The notes: generated by a model not told the origin, from the sequence alone. Positions 19,301 to 27,841 are shown, counted from the stretch's first letter. The stretch is DNA of 64,000 nt from Aureococcus anophagefferens (GCF_000186865.1 NW_008705565.1:652440-716439); one strand, 5' to 3'. Program-made: numbers and translations.

Positions 19301-21179
19301 AGTCGGGCATGTCGTCGGGGCACTGCGGGTACTGGCCGTTGAGGTAGCAGTGGCCCGGCGGGTAGAGCATGAGGGCCGAGTAGGTGTGCTGGTCCACGGC
19401 GGCGTAGACGTCGTTTCCCTCGGCCTTGAGCTCGAGCACGTAGTCGCGGAGGCCCTCCGTCTCGCGCTGGTCGAACGCGGCCTTGCCGCAGTAGACCTGG
19501 GGGTCGCAGGGGTTGTGGGACACGCCCGCCGTGCCCCACTCGCCCAGGCCGTCGAAGTTGCGGTTCAGGTCGACGCCCGGCCAGCCCGTGGACCCCTTGG
19601 AGCAGCCCTTCTCCTCCGCGTCCTTCGTGTTCCGGTTGCCGCGCTGGTAGCGGTACGTCGTCCGGCTGTACTCGTAGCCGTCGGCGTTGACGAGCGGGAA
19701 CGCGACGAGGCGCAGGCCCGCGCCGAAGCCGTACTCGGCCGGGTGCTTCGTCACCGTGTCGAGCGCGTGGAAGCAGCCCGCGATGGCCGCCCACTCGCGC
19801 GCGTGGAGGCCGCACGTGACGACGAGGACGCGCGAGCCCGTGCCGACCTGGACGCCGCGGATCTTCCGGCCCTCGACGGTCGTCGCGATGGACGGGATGA
19901 GGGACGCGCCGTCGCGGTCGGCGAGCACGTCGATCATGCCGTCGTAGGCCGCGGCCGTCTGGTACTTGTCGAAGTCGCCCGCGCTGTTGAGCGCGTACGC
20001 GAACTTGCGGGGCTCCTCGACGTAGGGCTCCGTGCAGATGTCCAGGCCCTTGGGCAGGCGCGCGACGTCGCCGAGGCAGAGCCGCGACCCGGCCGGCGAC
20101 CGCCCGGGGCACAGCGCCGCCTCGCCGGACTCGAGCTCGAAGTCGCAGTCGACGAGGAGGTGCAGGTCCTTGACGCTGTCGTAGACGCGGATCCACGTGA
20201 CCTCGTAGGCGTCGTGGTACTCCTTCTCCGACGGGTCCTCGAGGAGGCCGCGGGCCCGGAGGCTCGCGGCCCAGTGCTCGGCGGGGGGCGAGTCCTCGGC
20301 GAGCCTCTCCTCGGCGCGCGCGCGCGCCGCCGCGTCGTCCTCCTCCGACGCCGCGTCCGCGTCCCCCGCGCCGAGGCGGCGGTCGCCGTCGCAGCCCGCC
20401 GCGTCGGCGAGCTTCGTCGTCGACGGCGCGTAGGCGCACCGCGGGTCCCAGAGGCTCGACGAGTACTTGCCGCCGCCGACGGCGTCGCCGCAGTGGTACA
20501 TGGGCTCGTCGACGGTGCCCGTGGGCTTGAGCGTCGGCGCGGGGCTCGTCGGCGACGTCGACGGCGCCGGCGTCGGGTGCTCCGTCGGCTGGGCCGTCGG
20601 GCCCGTCTCGTAGCCGAGGCCGCACGCGCCGCAGGCCACGGGGCACGCGGCCGACGCCGCGGTAGCCTTGGAGTCCGTCTTGTCGCAGAGGCGGCCCTTG
20701 TTCGAGCCGCCGGAGATCTTGCCGTCGATCCAGCCGCAGGTCTTCGCCGCGTCGGAGAAGTACCAGTCCCCGTCGTCGACGCACTCGCCGTCGCAGTAGG
20801 GCATCTTGACCGCGAGCTTCGCGGTCTTGGCGCCGCCGGCGGTCGCGACCTGCACGAAGTACTCCGTGCCGCAGGCGAAGGGGAAGGCCGGGTCGTCGGC
20901 GCCCTTGGCGCTCGCGCCCGTGCCCGTCCAGAGGTACCAGTCGTCGTCCGTGCGCTCGTCGACGACGACGGCGTGGTCGACCCACCCGCCGCCGTTCGTG
21001 CGATCCTTGATCCGGAGCGAGAAGTCGCGCGCGTCGCCGCTGTCGGCCGTGACGCGCCACCCGATGGACACGACGGCGGGGTTGAGCGAGATGCCCACGA
21101 CGTGGGCCTCGAGGAACTCTTGCGCCGCGGCGGGGGCGAGGAGCGGTGCCAGAAGGGCGGCGAGGAGGGGACGAAGCAT
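16350..21179 (-). CDS. Secreted M14 metallocarboxypeptidase fused to Cys-rich modules and a seven-repeat propeller
   Basis: 1609 residues from the ATG at 21177-21179 (MLRPLLAALLAPLLAPAAAQ, a signal peptide). The N-terminal domain and Cys module (YCDGECVDDGDWYF to CPVACGACGLGYE) match the 13053-16043 protein. An M14 domain follows: zinc ligands H and E in TCGLHAREW near residue 455, substrate-binding VDLNRNF near 535, QHTYSALMLYPPGH, and the catalytic Glu region CSEMTKEGSGYGG near 690. Next come a DSFGDGICC-type domain, a PRPTPRPTP linker, DHPCCCAGEC, the middle domain (VPKWTRLEVYAPATF, QWLVHVDDEVAPVSESDSTP) and seven propeller repeats. M14 enzymes trim C-terminal residues from peptides. Here the domain appears inserted into the shared surface-protein framework, suggesting an extracellular, perhaps nutrient-scavenging enzyme (inference). 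Confidence 0.85.
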   Translation of the reverse strand: MLRPLLAALLAPLLAPAAAQEFLEAHVVGISLNPAVVSIGWRVTADSGDARDFSLRIKDRTNGGGWVDHAVVVDERTDDDWYLWTGTGASAKGADDPAFPFACGTEYFVQVATAGGAKTAKLAVKMPYCDGECVDDGDWYFSDAAKTCGWIDGKISGGSNKGRLCDKTDSKATAASAACPVACGACGLGYETGPTAQPTEHPTPAPSTSPTSPAPTLKPTGTVDEPMYHCGDAVGGGKYSSSLWDPRCAYAPSTTKLADAAGCDGDRRLGAGDADAASEEDDAAARARAEERLAEDSPPAEHWAASLRARGLLEDPSEKEYHDAYEVTWIRVYDSVKDLHLLVDCDFELESGEAALCPGRSPAGSRLCLGDVARLPKGLDICTEPYVEEPRKFAYALNSAGDFDKYQTAAAYDGMIDVLADRDGASLIPSIATTVEGRKIRGVQVGTGSRVLVVTCGLHAREWAAIAGCFHALDTVTKHPAEYGFGAGLRLVAFPLVNADGYEYSRTTYRYQRGNRNTKDAEEKGCSKGSTGWPGVDLNRNFDGLGEWGTAGVSHNPCDPQVYCGKAAFDQRETEGLRDYVLELKAEGNDVYAAVDQHTYSALMLYPPGHCYLNGQYPQCPDDMPDFSEAEKLGTEMAAACSAVPNAKYYTPTYGTLLYPTSGTSIDFYADVTSTGFGFCSEMTKEGSGYGGFDYPEDMIPQVGAETLAWMEVFFEAAASASPDPTKAPTVTPQPTPECVCDQTLVVEITTDSYPEETSWELVTNTGGPGCVDSQKSGQLTKAHKNKKYVKTVTSKICGFLEYTFSMWDSFGDGICCASGSGSWKLKLDGAVIHEGSGDYDKGASHSFQAPLKESDAKPSPRPTPRPTPRPTPTPRPTPAPTPYECSIPRCAAVPDHPCCCAGECAADYFGADADACGRRLADDEPRRLAAAFEPVAANLHHEKVGPVVSVPKWTRLEVYAPATFALPAWSELTDVDGDTGTCRSTSGKYLCSTGGAGVDDAICDDFNSDYGYVTNAHECKDHEDTDDAVACVRRLCEASELCGGYHFIAQGGLLVYLMGTDILGPDYQSDGYECWKKGEQPSDVASSYDDAVPAALEVVETEVIYEYAGNMPMVKRTVVAVEGGAYAHAFARTGWDDGSSEAYQWLVHVDDEVAPVSESDSTPCPSLQAAKNGQCAAVAVAYEPKFRTAYHHAGQATPKPTPGPGGVFAGGDWARVSTMLVGVAKYDLAGANALSGDGAVVARGAKAHSPDTVELYQAGRVDVFALGPLGWVQRGGPIVGDGKQALAGAAVALSGDGAVVAVGSPWHDGHALGPMRGQVRVFAWVNEHDDDDFGGWVLRGDALYGSEDVEEFGSAVALDASGKTLVVGSESFGVLKTGRATVYEFKRSQDAWVTKGEPLDGGDGDGAGSAVDVSDDGAVVVVAGAAASVGAGRVRAFDWASGAWVERTKNADLLEGDAAGDAFGRSVSLSGDGLTVAVGATQPPVFVEAGCGAGYVKVFAWKNGNKWVQKKTTLAGGEAGDCLGRVALDADGSTLAVGAPGARAERGMLQVYDLSQSGWHAAGSELIGENKGDIFGAYPSLSDDGKTLSVAAPRFDKERGAVSVYRLA

Positions 21180-21495
21180 CTTGGCGTCGGATCGAGGGCG
21201 TTTGGGGGCTCGCGGCGTCGGGGGGTTCCTGAGGACGTTCTGAGCCGCCCTCCCGTAGGGTTTTACGCGGGGCGAAGTGTGCAGGGCGTGCGCGGCGGAA
21301 CAGGAGCGCCAGCAGCGGCTAGCGGATTTGGCAAACACACGCTCGATTTTTCGAGCCTGAGGGGACGGGGGCCCCTCCAGGCCTCCCTCCAGGAGCCTTC
21401 CAGGGGCCTGGGTGCGCCCGGACAGGCCTCCCGGACGACACGCGGAGTCTGTGCTCAAGGCGTCGACGTGCCGACCCCCCAAGGGCGAGACCCCG
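21180..21495. other. Promoter region of the carboxypeptidase gene
   Basis: 316 bases without a gene. It contains a small palindrome (CTCGATTTTTCGAG near 21341) and a CCTCCAGG-rich patch at 21376-21412. Both flanking genes are on the minus strand. Confidence 0.45.
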
Positions 21496-22737
21496 CTACA
21501 GCTTTAGCAGCCCCGGCTTCGGCGTCGCGGGCGACGCGGGCGGCGGCGGCGCGGGCGGCGGCGGCGGCGAGAAGGGCGAGGATGGCGACGGCGGCGGCGG
21601 CGGCGGCGCGTCGTCCGCCGGGTACTTGACGCGCGCCCAGTTGTAGAGGAAGACGCCGAGCACGACGATGGCGATGCCGAAGTAGGACTCCGGCGTGACC
21701 TCGTTGCCGAAGTAGAGGATCGTCAGCAGGATGAGCAGCGCGCGCTTGAGCGTGTTCGCGACGGACACGGTCACAGGCGCCAACTTGTCGACGACGAAGT
21801 ACGCGGACACGCTCTGCGCGTGGTAGGAGCAGACGTTGAGCGCGACGAGGCCCGCGACGCGCGCGGCGCCCGCGTCCGGCCGGAGCCCGAAGGCCCCGGG
21901 CGCGGCCGCGTCGGCCGCCCACGGCGCCGCGGCCGACCGCTTCGCCGGGTCGAGCAGCGCCGAGAGGTCGGGCATCTCGCGGTAGACGAGCAGCGGCAGC
22001 TGGAAGACGATGGCGAGGATGGACGTGTAGAACTGGAGCTTCACGGGCCCGAGCTTGCCCACGACCTTCTTCGAGAGCACGTTCTGCAGGCAGTCGATGA
22101 CGTTGTTCGACACGGCGGCCCAGAAGCCGACGGCGTCGAAGGACGCCTCGGTCTTCGCGCAGACGACCAGGCCCGCCATGACGGGCACGAGGGACGCGAC
22201 GACGGGCCCGGACGTGCGCTGCCGGAGCACGAGCCAGGAGATGTAGACCGTGAAGAGCGGCGCCGTCGACTTGATCGTCTCCGTGAACGACGCGGCGACG
22301 TGCGACAGCGACACGAGGCCGAGCAGCACCGTGAGCCCCCGCAGCGCGCCCATGGCCAGCAGCGTGCTCCGGAGCGGCGCGGCCGGCGGCGCCTCCTCGC
22401 AGACCGCGGCCTCCACGCGCTCCAGCGTCTCCAGGTGGCCCTCGGACGACGCGGGCTTGAGCGCCGGCTCGCGGCGCCCCGCGGCGTAGACCTTGGCCGC
22501 GCCGAGGAGCGCCGTCGACACCATCTGGCAGACGCCGAGCGCCTGCGACGTCAGCGCCGTGTCCGTGAGGATGACCTTGTTGAGCACGAGCGTGCCCAGG
22601 CTCGTCGCGTACCACGCGCCGAGCCACAGCACCGTCGAGAAGGCCATACGCCGCGCCTCCGGGTCCGCCGCCGCGGCCCTCGGCCGCCGGCGCCAGCGCG
22701 GCAGCGGGGCCGCGCTCTGCCGCGCGTGCCGCTCCAT
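21496..22737 (-). CDS. Nucleotide-sugar / triose-phosphate-type transporter (SLC35E-like)
   Basis: 413 residues from the ATG at 22735-22737; a second ATG at 22647 (MAFSTVLWLGAWYATSLGTL) starts directly at the first membrane helix. About ten hydrophobic segments are visible. Family motifs are LNKVILTDTALTSQALGVCQ, SLSHVAASFTETIKSTAPLF, SNNVIDCLQNVLSKK and VTVSVANTLKRALLILLTI. These place it in the TPT/NST drug-metabolite superfamily near SLC35E2. The C-terminus is an Ala/Pro/Ser-rich tail. It probably exchanges phosphorylated sugars or nucleotide sugars across a plastid or Golgi membrane. Substrate and organelle cannot be decided from sequence, and no plastid motif is obvious. Confidence 0.85.
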   Translation of the reverse strand: MERHARQSAAPLPRWRRRPRAAAADPEARRMAFSTVLWLGAWYATSLGTLVLNKVILTDTALTSQALGVCQMVSTALLGAAKVYAAGRREPALKPASSEGHLETLERVEAAVCEEAPPAAPLRSTLLAMGALRGLTVLLGLVSLSHVAASFTETIKSTAPLFTVYISWLVLRQRTSGPVVASLVPVMAGLVVCAKTEASFDAVGFWAAVSNNVIDCLQNVLSKKVVGKLGPVKLQFYTSILAIVFQLPLLVYREMPDLSALLDPAKRSAAAPWAADAAAPGAFGLRPDAGAARVAGLVALNVCSYHAQSVSAYFVVDKLAPVTVSVANTLKRALLILLTILYFGNEVTPESYFGIAIVVLGVFLYNWARVKYPADDAPPPPPPSPSSPFSPPPPPAPPPPASPATPKPGLLKL

Positions 22738-22762
22738 GAGGCGCCGGCGCGCAGGCCTATGC

Positions 22763-22844
22763 AGAGCCGGGCGTGCAGGCCTATGCAAGCTCAGAAGGCC
22801 ATCAGAGCCGGGCGTGCAGGCCTATGCAAGCTCAGAAGGCCATC
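22763..22844. repeat. Perfect 41-bp tandem duplication between divergent genes
   Basis: Two identical 41-bp copies (AGAGCCGGGCGTGCAGGCCT and 21 more bases) lie head to tail at 22763-22803 and 22804-22844, preceded by a partial copy containing GCAGGCCTATGC at about 22751. They sit upstream of both the transporter and the coiled-coil gene. Confidence 0.9.
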
Positions 22845-22943
22845 ATCACAACTTTTTCACCTCGACTGTGGCTAAAAGAGCAGATCAAGTTGAACTGCGC
22901 CTTCGCTCCGGGGCAGCCCATCTCAAACCGGGCGCCAACCGAG

Positions 22944-23806
22944 ATGCCGACGGAGGTCGACGCCGCGTCGATCCCCGACGAGCCGCCGCCGCCCGCGGAG
23001 AAGAAGAAGGCGAAGAAGAAGAAGTCGGAGAAGGACCCCCACAAGAAGAAGAAGCTCAAGAAGAAGAAGAAGGACGCCGCGGACTTCGCCGCCGCCGCTC
23101 CGGGCCCGGCGCGGCTGAGCGCGCGCGCGCGCGCGCGGCTGCTCTGCCGCGTCATGGAGCTGCGCATCTCCATCACGCGCTACTACTCCCAGGAGGCCCA
23201 GTACATGGACCGCGTGCGGAGCCGCGTCGCGATGCACCTCGGCGCGTACCAGGGTAGGAAAAGAGTGATTCAAGTTCGCTTCAACATGAGTGTTCCGCAC
23301 GCGCGCGTCCCGGAAAAATCATCCACGCGTCGAGAGCGCTCCGAGAGATAATCGCTCGTCCAAGAATTAGCCGAAACGAGTGGAAAATAACCGAGATAGG
23401 AGCCTTTGAAGTTGGGAATTTCGCACTCTTTTCCTGCCCAGGCGCGTACCACGAGAGCGAGGAGTGGCGCTACGGCCGCAAGGTGCTGAGCGCGCTCGAC
23501 TCCTTCGCCGTGCCCCGGGAGACGCCCGACGAGCTCCGCCACGACCTCGACCTCCTCCACAAGCTCGAGGCCGCGCTCGACGGCGGCGCGCCGTCGGACG
23601 CCGCGCTCGACGACGACGACGTCCCCGACGACGACCTCCCCGAGCTCGCCATCTGCCTCCGCGAGGAGATCGAGACGCTCCGCGGCTCCGTCGAGGACGC
23701 CAAGCGCCAGATCGCCGCCCTCGAGGCCCGCGCCGCGGGGCTCCCCGCGCCGCCGCCGTCCGCGCGGCGCGGCGGCGACATGCCGCCCGCGCCGCCGGGC
23801 GCGTAG
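22944..23806 (+). CDS. Lys-rich coiled-coil protein of unknown function, two exons
   Basis: Exons 22944-23241 and 23442-23806 encode 220 residues. The N-terminus is acidic then strongly basic (EKKKAKKKKSEKDPHKKKKL), suggesting nuclear location or nucleic-acid binding. A helical segment follows (RVMELRISITRYYSQEAQYM), then after the intron AYHESEEWRYGRKVLSALDS and a coiled coil (EEIETLRGSVEDAKRQIAAL). The end is Pro-rich. The intron is a 200-nt introner. Splicing GC to AG gives LGAYHESEEW with no extra residues; splicing at the GTAGG 12 nt downstream is also in frame and would add AYQG. No family is recognised. Confidence 0.7.
23242..23449 (+). mobile_element. Introner-type intron, 192-bp element with inverted repeats and 8-bp target duplication
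   Basis: GCGCGTAC flanks the element at 23242-23249 and 23442-23449. The element ends are CAGGGTAGGAAAAGAGTG and CACTCTTTTCCTGCCCAG, inverted repeats with two mismatches. Its interior (GAGATAATCGCTCGTCCAAG, AATTAGCCGAAACGAG, then AACCGAGATAGG) resembles the intron at 60972-61174. The left target copy begins with GC and the element ends with AG, so exact excision uses a GC-AG pair. Confidence 0.88.
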
Positions 23807-24091
23807 CGGCGGGGCGACGCGGGGAAGGGTACGTTCTGCGGACACGCCCAGGGGCCTCGGAGCGCTGGGTCTCGAGCGGCTCCCACGCACTGATGATCTC
23901 CGTCCGCGGCCCGCTTCAACGTGAATGATGCCGTCCCGAAGCCGAAGCGCTCCCTGTTGCCGACGTGCGGAGCGCCTCTGTGGACGTCGAGAGCGCAGGG
24001 AGTTGGACGCCCTCCCAAGCACCCCGGAACTACCCCAGCGACTTCCCTGGCGACTTCGACCACACGCCCGGCCCCAACCTCCCGAAAAAGC

Positions 24092-24790
24092 ATGGAGCAC
24101 TCCCTCATGACGAGCCTGCCGTCGGACTTCCTGACGTCGGGCCCCGTGGCCCAGTTCCTCGGGGACCTGCCCTTCAACCCGTCCCTCGCGCGCCTCACGC
24201 TCACGTGCCGCGCCCTCTTCCACTCGCGCGTGGCCGCGGGGAAGCGCGTCGCGGGCCTCGCGGCGCGGGCCGCGGCGGCGACGCTCGACCGCCGCGTCGT
24301 GCTGCTCGTCGTGCACACGCAGGAGCGGCGGGCCGGGGCGGGCAAGGGCGCGATCGTGGACCTGCGGCAGAACTTCCTCATGAACATCACGTCGACGACG
24401 GACCTCGCGCACGTCTACGGCGCCCTCGACAAGCGGCTCCGCGTGTCCGCGAACGCGATGACGCAGTGCAAGCGGCCGCGGCCCTGCGGCCAGGCCGTGG
24501 CGTTGGGCTACACGTCCGTGCGGCCGAGCCGGCTGAAGCTGTCGCGCCGCGACACGGGCGCGCCCCTGGGGCGGTCCGGGCCCTGCGCGCCGCTCGTCGA
24601 CGACGCGACGGACCTCGACGGCGCCGCGTCGCGGGCCTTCCACGCGAACCTGCACCTCGAGGCGGACCAGCTCGCCATGGCGCACCTCGGCGGCGGCTTC
24701 GTCGACGACTCCTCGGACGACGAGGACGACGACCCGGCCATGGCCGAGGACCACACGGACGACGACGACGAACCGGACGCGCGGAACTAG
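24092..24790 (+). CDS. F-box-like protein with acidic C-terminus
   Basis: 232 residues from the ATG at 24092, chosen because MEHSLMTSLPSDFLTSG starts a domain and the upstream frame is not protein-like. Residues 7-50 (LPSDFLTSGPVAQFLGDLPF, then RLTLTCRALFHSRV) resemble an F-box. The middle (VVLLVVHTQERRAGAGKGAI) is not recognised. The C-terminal 40 residues are strongly acidic (DDSSDDEDDDPAMAEDHTDD). If it is an F-box protein it would recruit substrates to an SCF ubiquitin ligase; this is tentative. Its stop is 48 bp from the end of the convergent ankyrin gene. The 285 bp upstream show no gene. Confidence 0.6.
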   Translation: MEHSLMTSLPSDFLTSGPVAQFLGDLPFNPSLARLTLTCRALFHSRVAAGKRVAGLAARAAAATLDRRVVLLVVHTQERRAGAGKGAIVDLRQNFLMNITSTTDLAHVYGALDKRLRVSANAMTQCKRPRPCGQAVALGYTSVRPSRLKLSRRDTGAPLGRSGPCAPLVDDATDLDGAASRAFHANLHLEADQLAMAHLGGGFVDDSSDDEDDDPAMAEDHTDDDDEPDARN

Positions 24791-24837
24791 TAGTAAGGCC
24801 ACTCCCTCGGAAATTTCCACCCGCCGCGGGTTCGGCG

Positions 24838-26622
24838 CTAGGTTTTTAGGCTGAGGGGCTTCGACGCGTTGGCCTCGTCGTCGCCGAGGTCGTCGAGCGC
24901 GATCTGGCTCGCCTTGGGCTGCATGACGGGGTGGGACTTCGTGAGCTCGAGGCCCGTCATGGAGCGCCAGCGGCGCTGGAGGAGGCCCCGGTACTCGAAG
25001 CCCTTGGAGTCCGTGAGGATGGCGCCGGCCTCCTCGAGGACGTTCGCCTGCGTCGCGCGCGCCGCGGACACGCCCTTGTTGAAGGCCCACTTGCCCTTGG
25101 CCTCGCGGCGCCAGACGCCGTGCATGGCCTCGTTGGCCTCGAGGAGCGCGATGCGCCGCCGCTTCTCCTCCTCGATCTTCGCCGCGACGTCGATCTTCGC
25201 CGCGGGCTCGTTGCGCTTCGCGTTCCGCGCGCGCGTCGCCTCGGCCCGCGCGGCGCGGCGCCGGAGGATGGACTCGTGGATGGCCTCCTTCTTGCGGGCG
25301 AGCTCGGCCCGGAGCTTGGCCTCCTTCTCCGCGGCCTTCTTGTCCTTCTCCGCCTGGAGGATGAGCTCCGTCTCCTTCTTCTTCTTCGCCTGAAGGAGCG
25401 CTCTGACGTCCTCCGTCTCCGCGACGTCGATGGCCGACGGCGCCTGGATGGAGAGGAAGACGAGCTCGCGGCGCACGCGCGCCTTGTTCTGGAGGAGCTT
25501 CGACACCATCTTCATGTTGCCCCAGGAGCTCGCCATCTCGAGCGGCGTGTGGCCGCCCTTGTCGACGGTGTTCACGTCCGCGCCGTTGTCGATGAGCCAC
25601 TGGACGAGGTGGAGGTGGGCCTTGGCGCGGGGCTCCGGGGCGTTGAACATGCAGGCCGTGCCCAGCGAGTTCTGGCCGAGCTCGTTGAGCTGGTTCGGGT
25701 CCGCGCCCGCGCGCCGGAGCATGCGCGCGAGCTTCAGGTTGCAGTAGCGCGCCGCGTAGTGGAGCGGCGTGTTCCCGTAGTCCTCGGAGTTGCCCACGCG
25801 CGGGTCGCCGCCCTCGTTGAGGAGGCCGTGGATGTCCATGAGCGACGGCTTCGCGTCGTTGCACTCCTCCGCCAAATTGCCGCCGTACTCGTCCTTGTAG
25901 GGCGGGCCGTAGTGGACGAGGAGCTTGTAGGCCTTGGTCTTGTGCTTCTTCACGAGGTGGAGCACCTGCTGGAGCTTGGACATGCGGTCCCACTCGTACT
26001 TGAGCCGGAGCTCCTCGTCGTGGCGCTTCTGCTCCTCGGAGAGCTCCTTCTCGCCCGTGTCCTGGAGCACCTCGACCTTCGTGCCCACGCGGAAGCCGAC
26101 GTTGTCGCTCCCGAAGTGGTGCGACGCGACGCTCGACGCGACGCTGCTCTCGTCGTCGTCGCCGCCGGACGTCGCCGTCGTGCCGCCGACCGTCGACGCG
26201 TCCGCGGCGCCGGGCACGCGCAGGCGCGCCTCGGGCACGTGCTTCTCGTCCTGCTTGAACTCGTCGTCGTAGGAGACGTCGTACTCCTTCTTGGACTTGT
26301 CCGCCTCGACGATGACGCCCGGGAGCCACTCGGCCGCGCGCGTCCGCTTCGCGCCGGAGCCGCCGAGGTCGCCGCCGGCGACGGGCAGGTCCGTGATGAA
26401 GCTCCCGTCGTCGGCGAGGGAGCCCATGGACGCGTCGTCGCCGCCGTCCGTGTCCATGTACTCGGGGCCCCGGTCCTTGCCGTCGGCGCCGTTCTTCGTG
26501 TAGAAGACGGCCATGGACTCCTTGGACTTTTTGTCGTCGGGCTCGCCGGGCGCCTCGGACGCCTTCTTCGACGCCTCGGCGGCGCCGTCCTTCTTCTTGC
26601 CAATCGACGGGAGGAAGCCCAT
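24838..26622 (-). CDS. Ankyrin-repeat protein with Tudor-like N-terminus and charged coiled coil
   Basis: 594 residues from the ATG at 26620-26622 (MGFLPSIGKKKDGAAEASKK). A Tudor/chromo-like segment lies near residue 95 (EWLPGVIVEADKSKKEYDVS, YDDEFKQDEKHV). At least three ankyrin repeats follow (GNTPLHYAARYCNLKLARML, AHLHLVQWLIDNGADVNTVD, GGHTPLEMASSWGNMKMVSK). After them comes a Lys/Glu/Arg-rich helix (AEKDKKAAEKEAKLRAELAR) and a C-terminal region. No signal peptide or membrane segment is visible. It is a protein-interaction scaffold by composition; the partner is unknown. It is divergent from TerC, with 115 bp between the start codons. Confidence 0.8.
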   Translation of the reverse strand: MGFLPSIGKKKDGAAEASKKASEAPGEPDDKKSKESMAVFYTKNGADGKDRGPEYMDTDGGDDASMGSLADDGSFITDLPVAGGDLGGSGAKRTRAAEWLPGVIVEADKSKKEYDVSYDDEFKQDEKHVPEARLRVPGAADASTVGGTTATSGGDDDESSVASSVASHHFGSDNVGFRVGTKVEVLQDTGEKELSEEQKRHDEELRLKYEWDRMSKLQQVLHLVKKHKTKAYKLLVHYGPPYKDEYGGNLAEECNDAKPSLMDIHGLLNEGGDPRVGNSEDYGNTPLHYAARYCNLKLARMLRRAGADPNQLNELGQNSLGTACMFNAPEPRAKAHLHLVQWLIDNGADVNTVDKGGHTPLEMASSWGNMKMVSKLLQNKARVRRELVFLSIQAPSAIDVAETEDVRALLQAKKKKETELILQAEKDKKAAEKEAKLRAELARKKEAIHESILRRRAARAEATRARNAKRNEPAAKIDVAAKIEEEKRRRIALLEANEAMHGVWRREAKGKWAFNKGVSAARATQANVLEEAGAILTDSKGFEYRGLLQRRWRSMTGLELTKSHPVMQPKASQIALDDLGDDEANASKPLSLKT

Positions 26623-26737
26623 CGTCAGCTGTGCGTATAAGCTACGAGCTAGGCGGGGCTGCCGGCGCCATCGTGTATCGTTGGGGTCAACGTCTCGACA
26701 AGGTCGACGGTGAGGCGCGTCGTCACGACGGCAGGCG

Positions 26738-27841
26738 ATGGCGTCAATGCATCGACTGCATCGCGTCGTGCTTTTGGCAGCAGTCCTGCGCGCGTCGTGC
26801 CTGGCGCCCGTGCCGCGGCGCGCCGCCCCGTCGCGCGCGCCCGGCGCGGCCACCGTCGCGCGACGAGCGCCGCGGCCCAGTCCGCTCGCCGACGGCCGGC
26901 GAGCGCCGCGGCTAAATCGCGCCGCCGGCCCGTTCCGGCCGGCGCCCCTCCTCGCGTCGTCGCCCGAGGCGAGCGACGACCTGGCGCCGGCGTCGCCGCT
27001 GCTCGCCGTGCTGTCCGTCGCCGCCGCCGCGGCCTTTGGCCTCGGCGTCTACGCGGCGCGCGGGCCCGAGGCCGCGCTCGAGTTCAGCGCGGGCTACGTC
27101 GTCGAGCAGTCGCTGTCCGTGGACAACCTGCTCGTCTTCCTCGTGCTCTTCGACTACTTCCGCGTGCCCGCGGGCCCCATGCAGGACAAGGCGCTGGCCT
27201 ACGGCCTGTACGGCGCCGTCGTCTGCCGCGGCGTCTTCGTCGGCCTCGGCGCGGTCGCGCTGGCCAAGTTCCGCGTGGTGCTCCTCGCCTTCGCGGGGCT
27301 GCTGATCTTCACGTCGGCGAAGATCCTCCTGCTGGAGGAGGGCGACGGCGACGAGGACGTGTCCGAGAACGCGGTCGTGCGACTCGTGAACTCGCAGTCG
27401 GTCTTCCCCGCGACGGACGCGTACGACGCCGACGACCCGTCGAACTTCTTCACGCTGGGCGCCGACGGCGTGAAGCGCGCGACGCCCCTGCTCGCCGCCG
27501 TCGCGTGCCTCGAGCTCAGCGACGTCGTCTTCGCCGTCGACTCCGTGCCGGCCGTCTTCGGCGTGACCGAGGACCCGTTCCTCGTCTACACGTCGAACAT
27601 GTTCGCGATCCTCGGGCTCCGGGCCTGGTACGGCGTGTTGTCCAAGGCCGCCGACGACCTCGCCTACCTCGAGAAGGCCGTCGCGGTCGTGCTCGGCTTC
27701 GTCGGATTGAAGCTGGGCTTCGGCTACTTCGGCTACGAGATCGAGACGGGCCAGTCCCTCGCCGTCATCGCGACGGTCCTCGGCGCGGGCATACTCGCCT
27801 CGATCTACTTCCCGCCCGACGAGGGGGAGGAGTCGCCATAA
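26738..27841 (+). CDS. terC: TerC-family integral membrane protein, plastid-type
   Basis: 367 residues. The N-terminus is signal-like (HRVVLLAAVLRASCLAPVPR) followed by an Arg/Ala/Pro-rich transit-like region to about residue 75. TerC core motifs follow: VVEQSLSVDNLLVFLVLFDY, VCRGVFVGLGAVALAKF, LELSDVVFAVDSVPAVFGVT, DPFLVYTSNMFAILGLRAWY and a final FVGLKLGFGYFGYEI, with about seven membrane helices. Acidic residues in the helices (SVDN, AVDS) fit metal-ion transport. In plants the plastid TerC protein is needed for thylakoid membrane-protein insertion, and others act as Mn/Ca exporters. The transit-like extension favours the plastid role (inference). An in-frame ATG at 26747 is an alternative start. 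Confidence 0.88.
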   Translation: MASMHRLHRVVLLAAVLRASCLAPVPRRAAPSRAPGAATVARRAPRPSPLADGRRAPRLNRAAGPFRPAPLLASSPEASDDLAPASPLLAVLSVAAAAAFGLGVYAARGPEAALEFSAGYVVEQSLSVDNLLVFLVLFDYFRVPAGPMQDKALAYGLYGAVVCRGVFVGLGAVALAKFRVVLLAFAGLLIFTSAKILLLEEGDGDEDVSENAVVRLVNSQSVFPATDAYDADDPSNFFTLGADGVKRATPLLAAVACLELSDVVFAVDSVPAVFGVTEDPFLVYTSNMFAILGLRAWYGVLSKAADDLAYLEKAVAVVLGFVGLKLGFGYFGYEIETGQSLAVIATVLGAGILASIYFPPDEGEESP

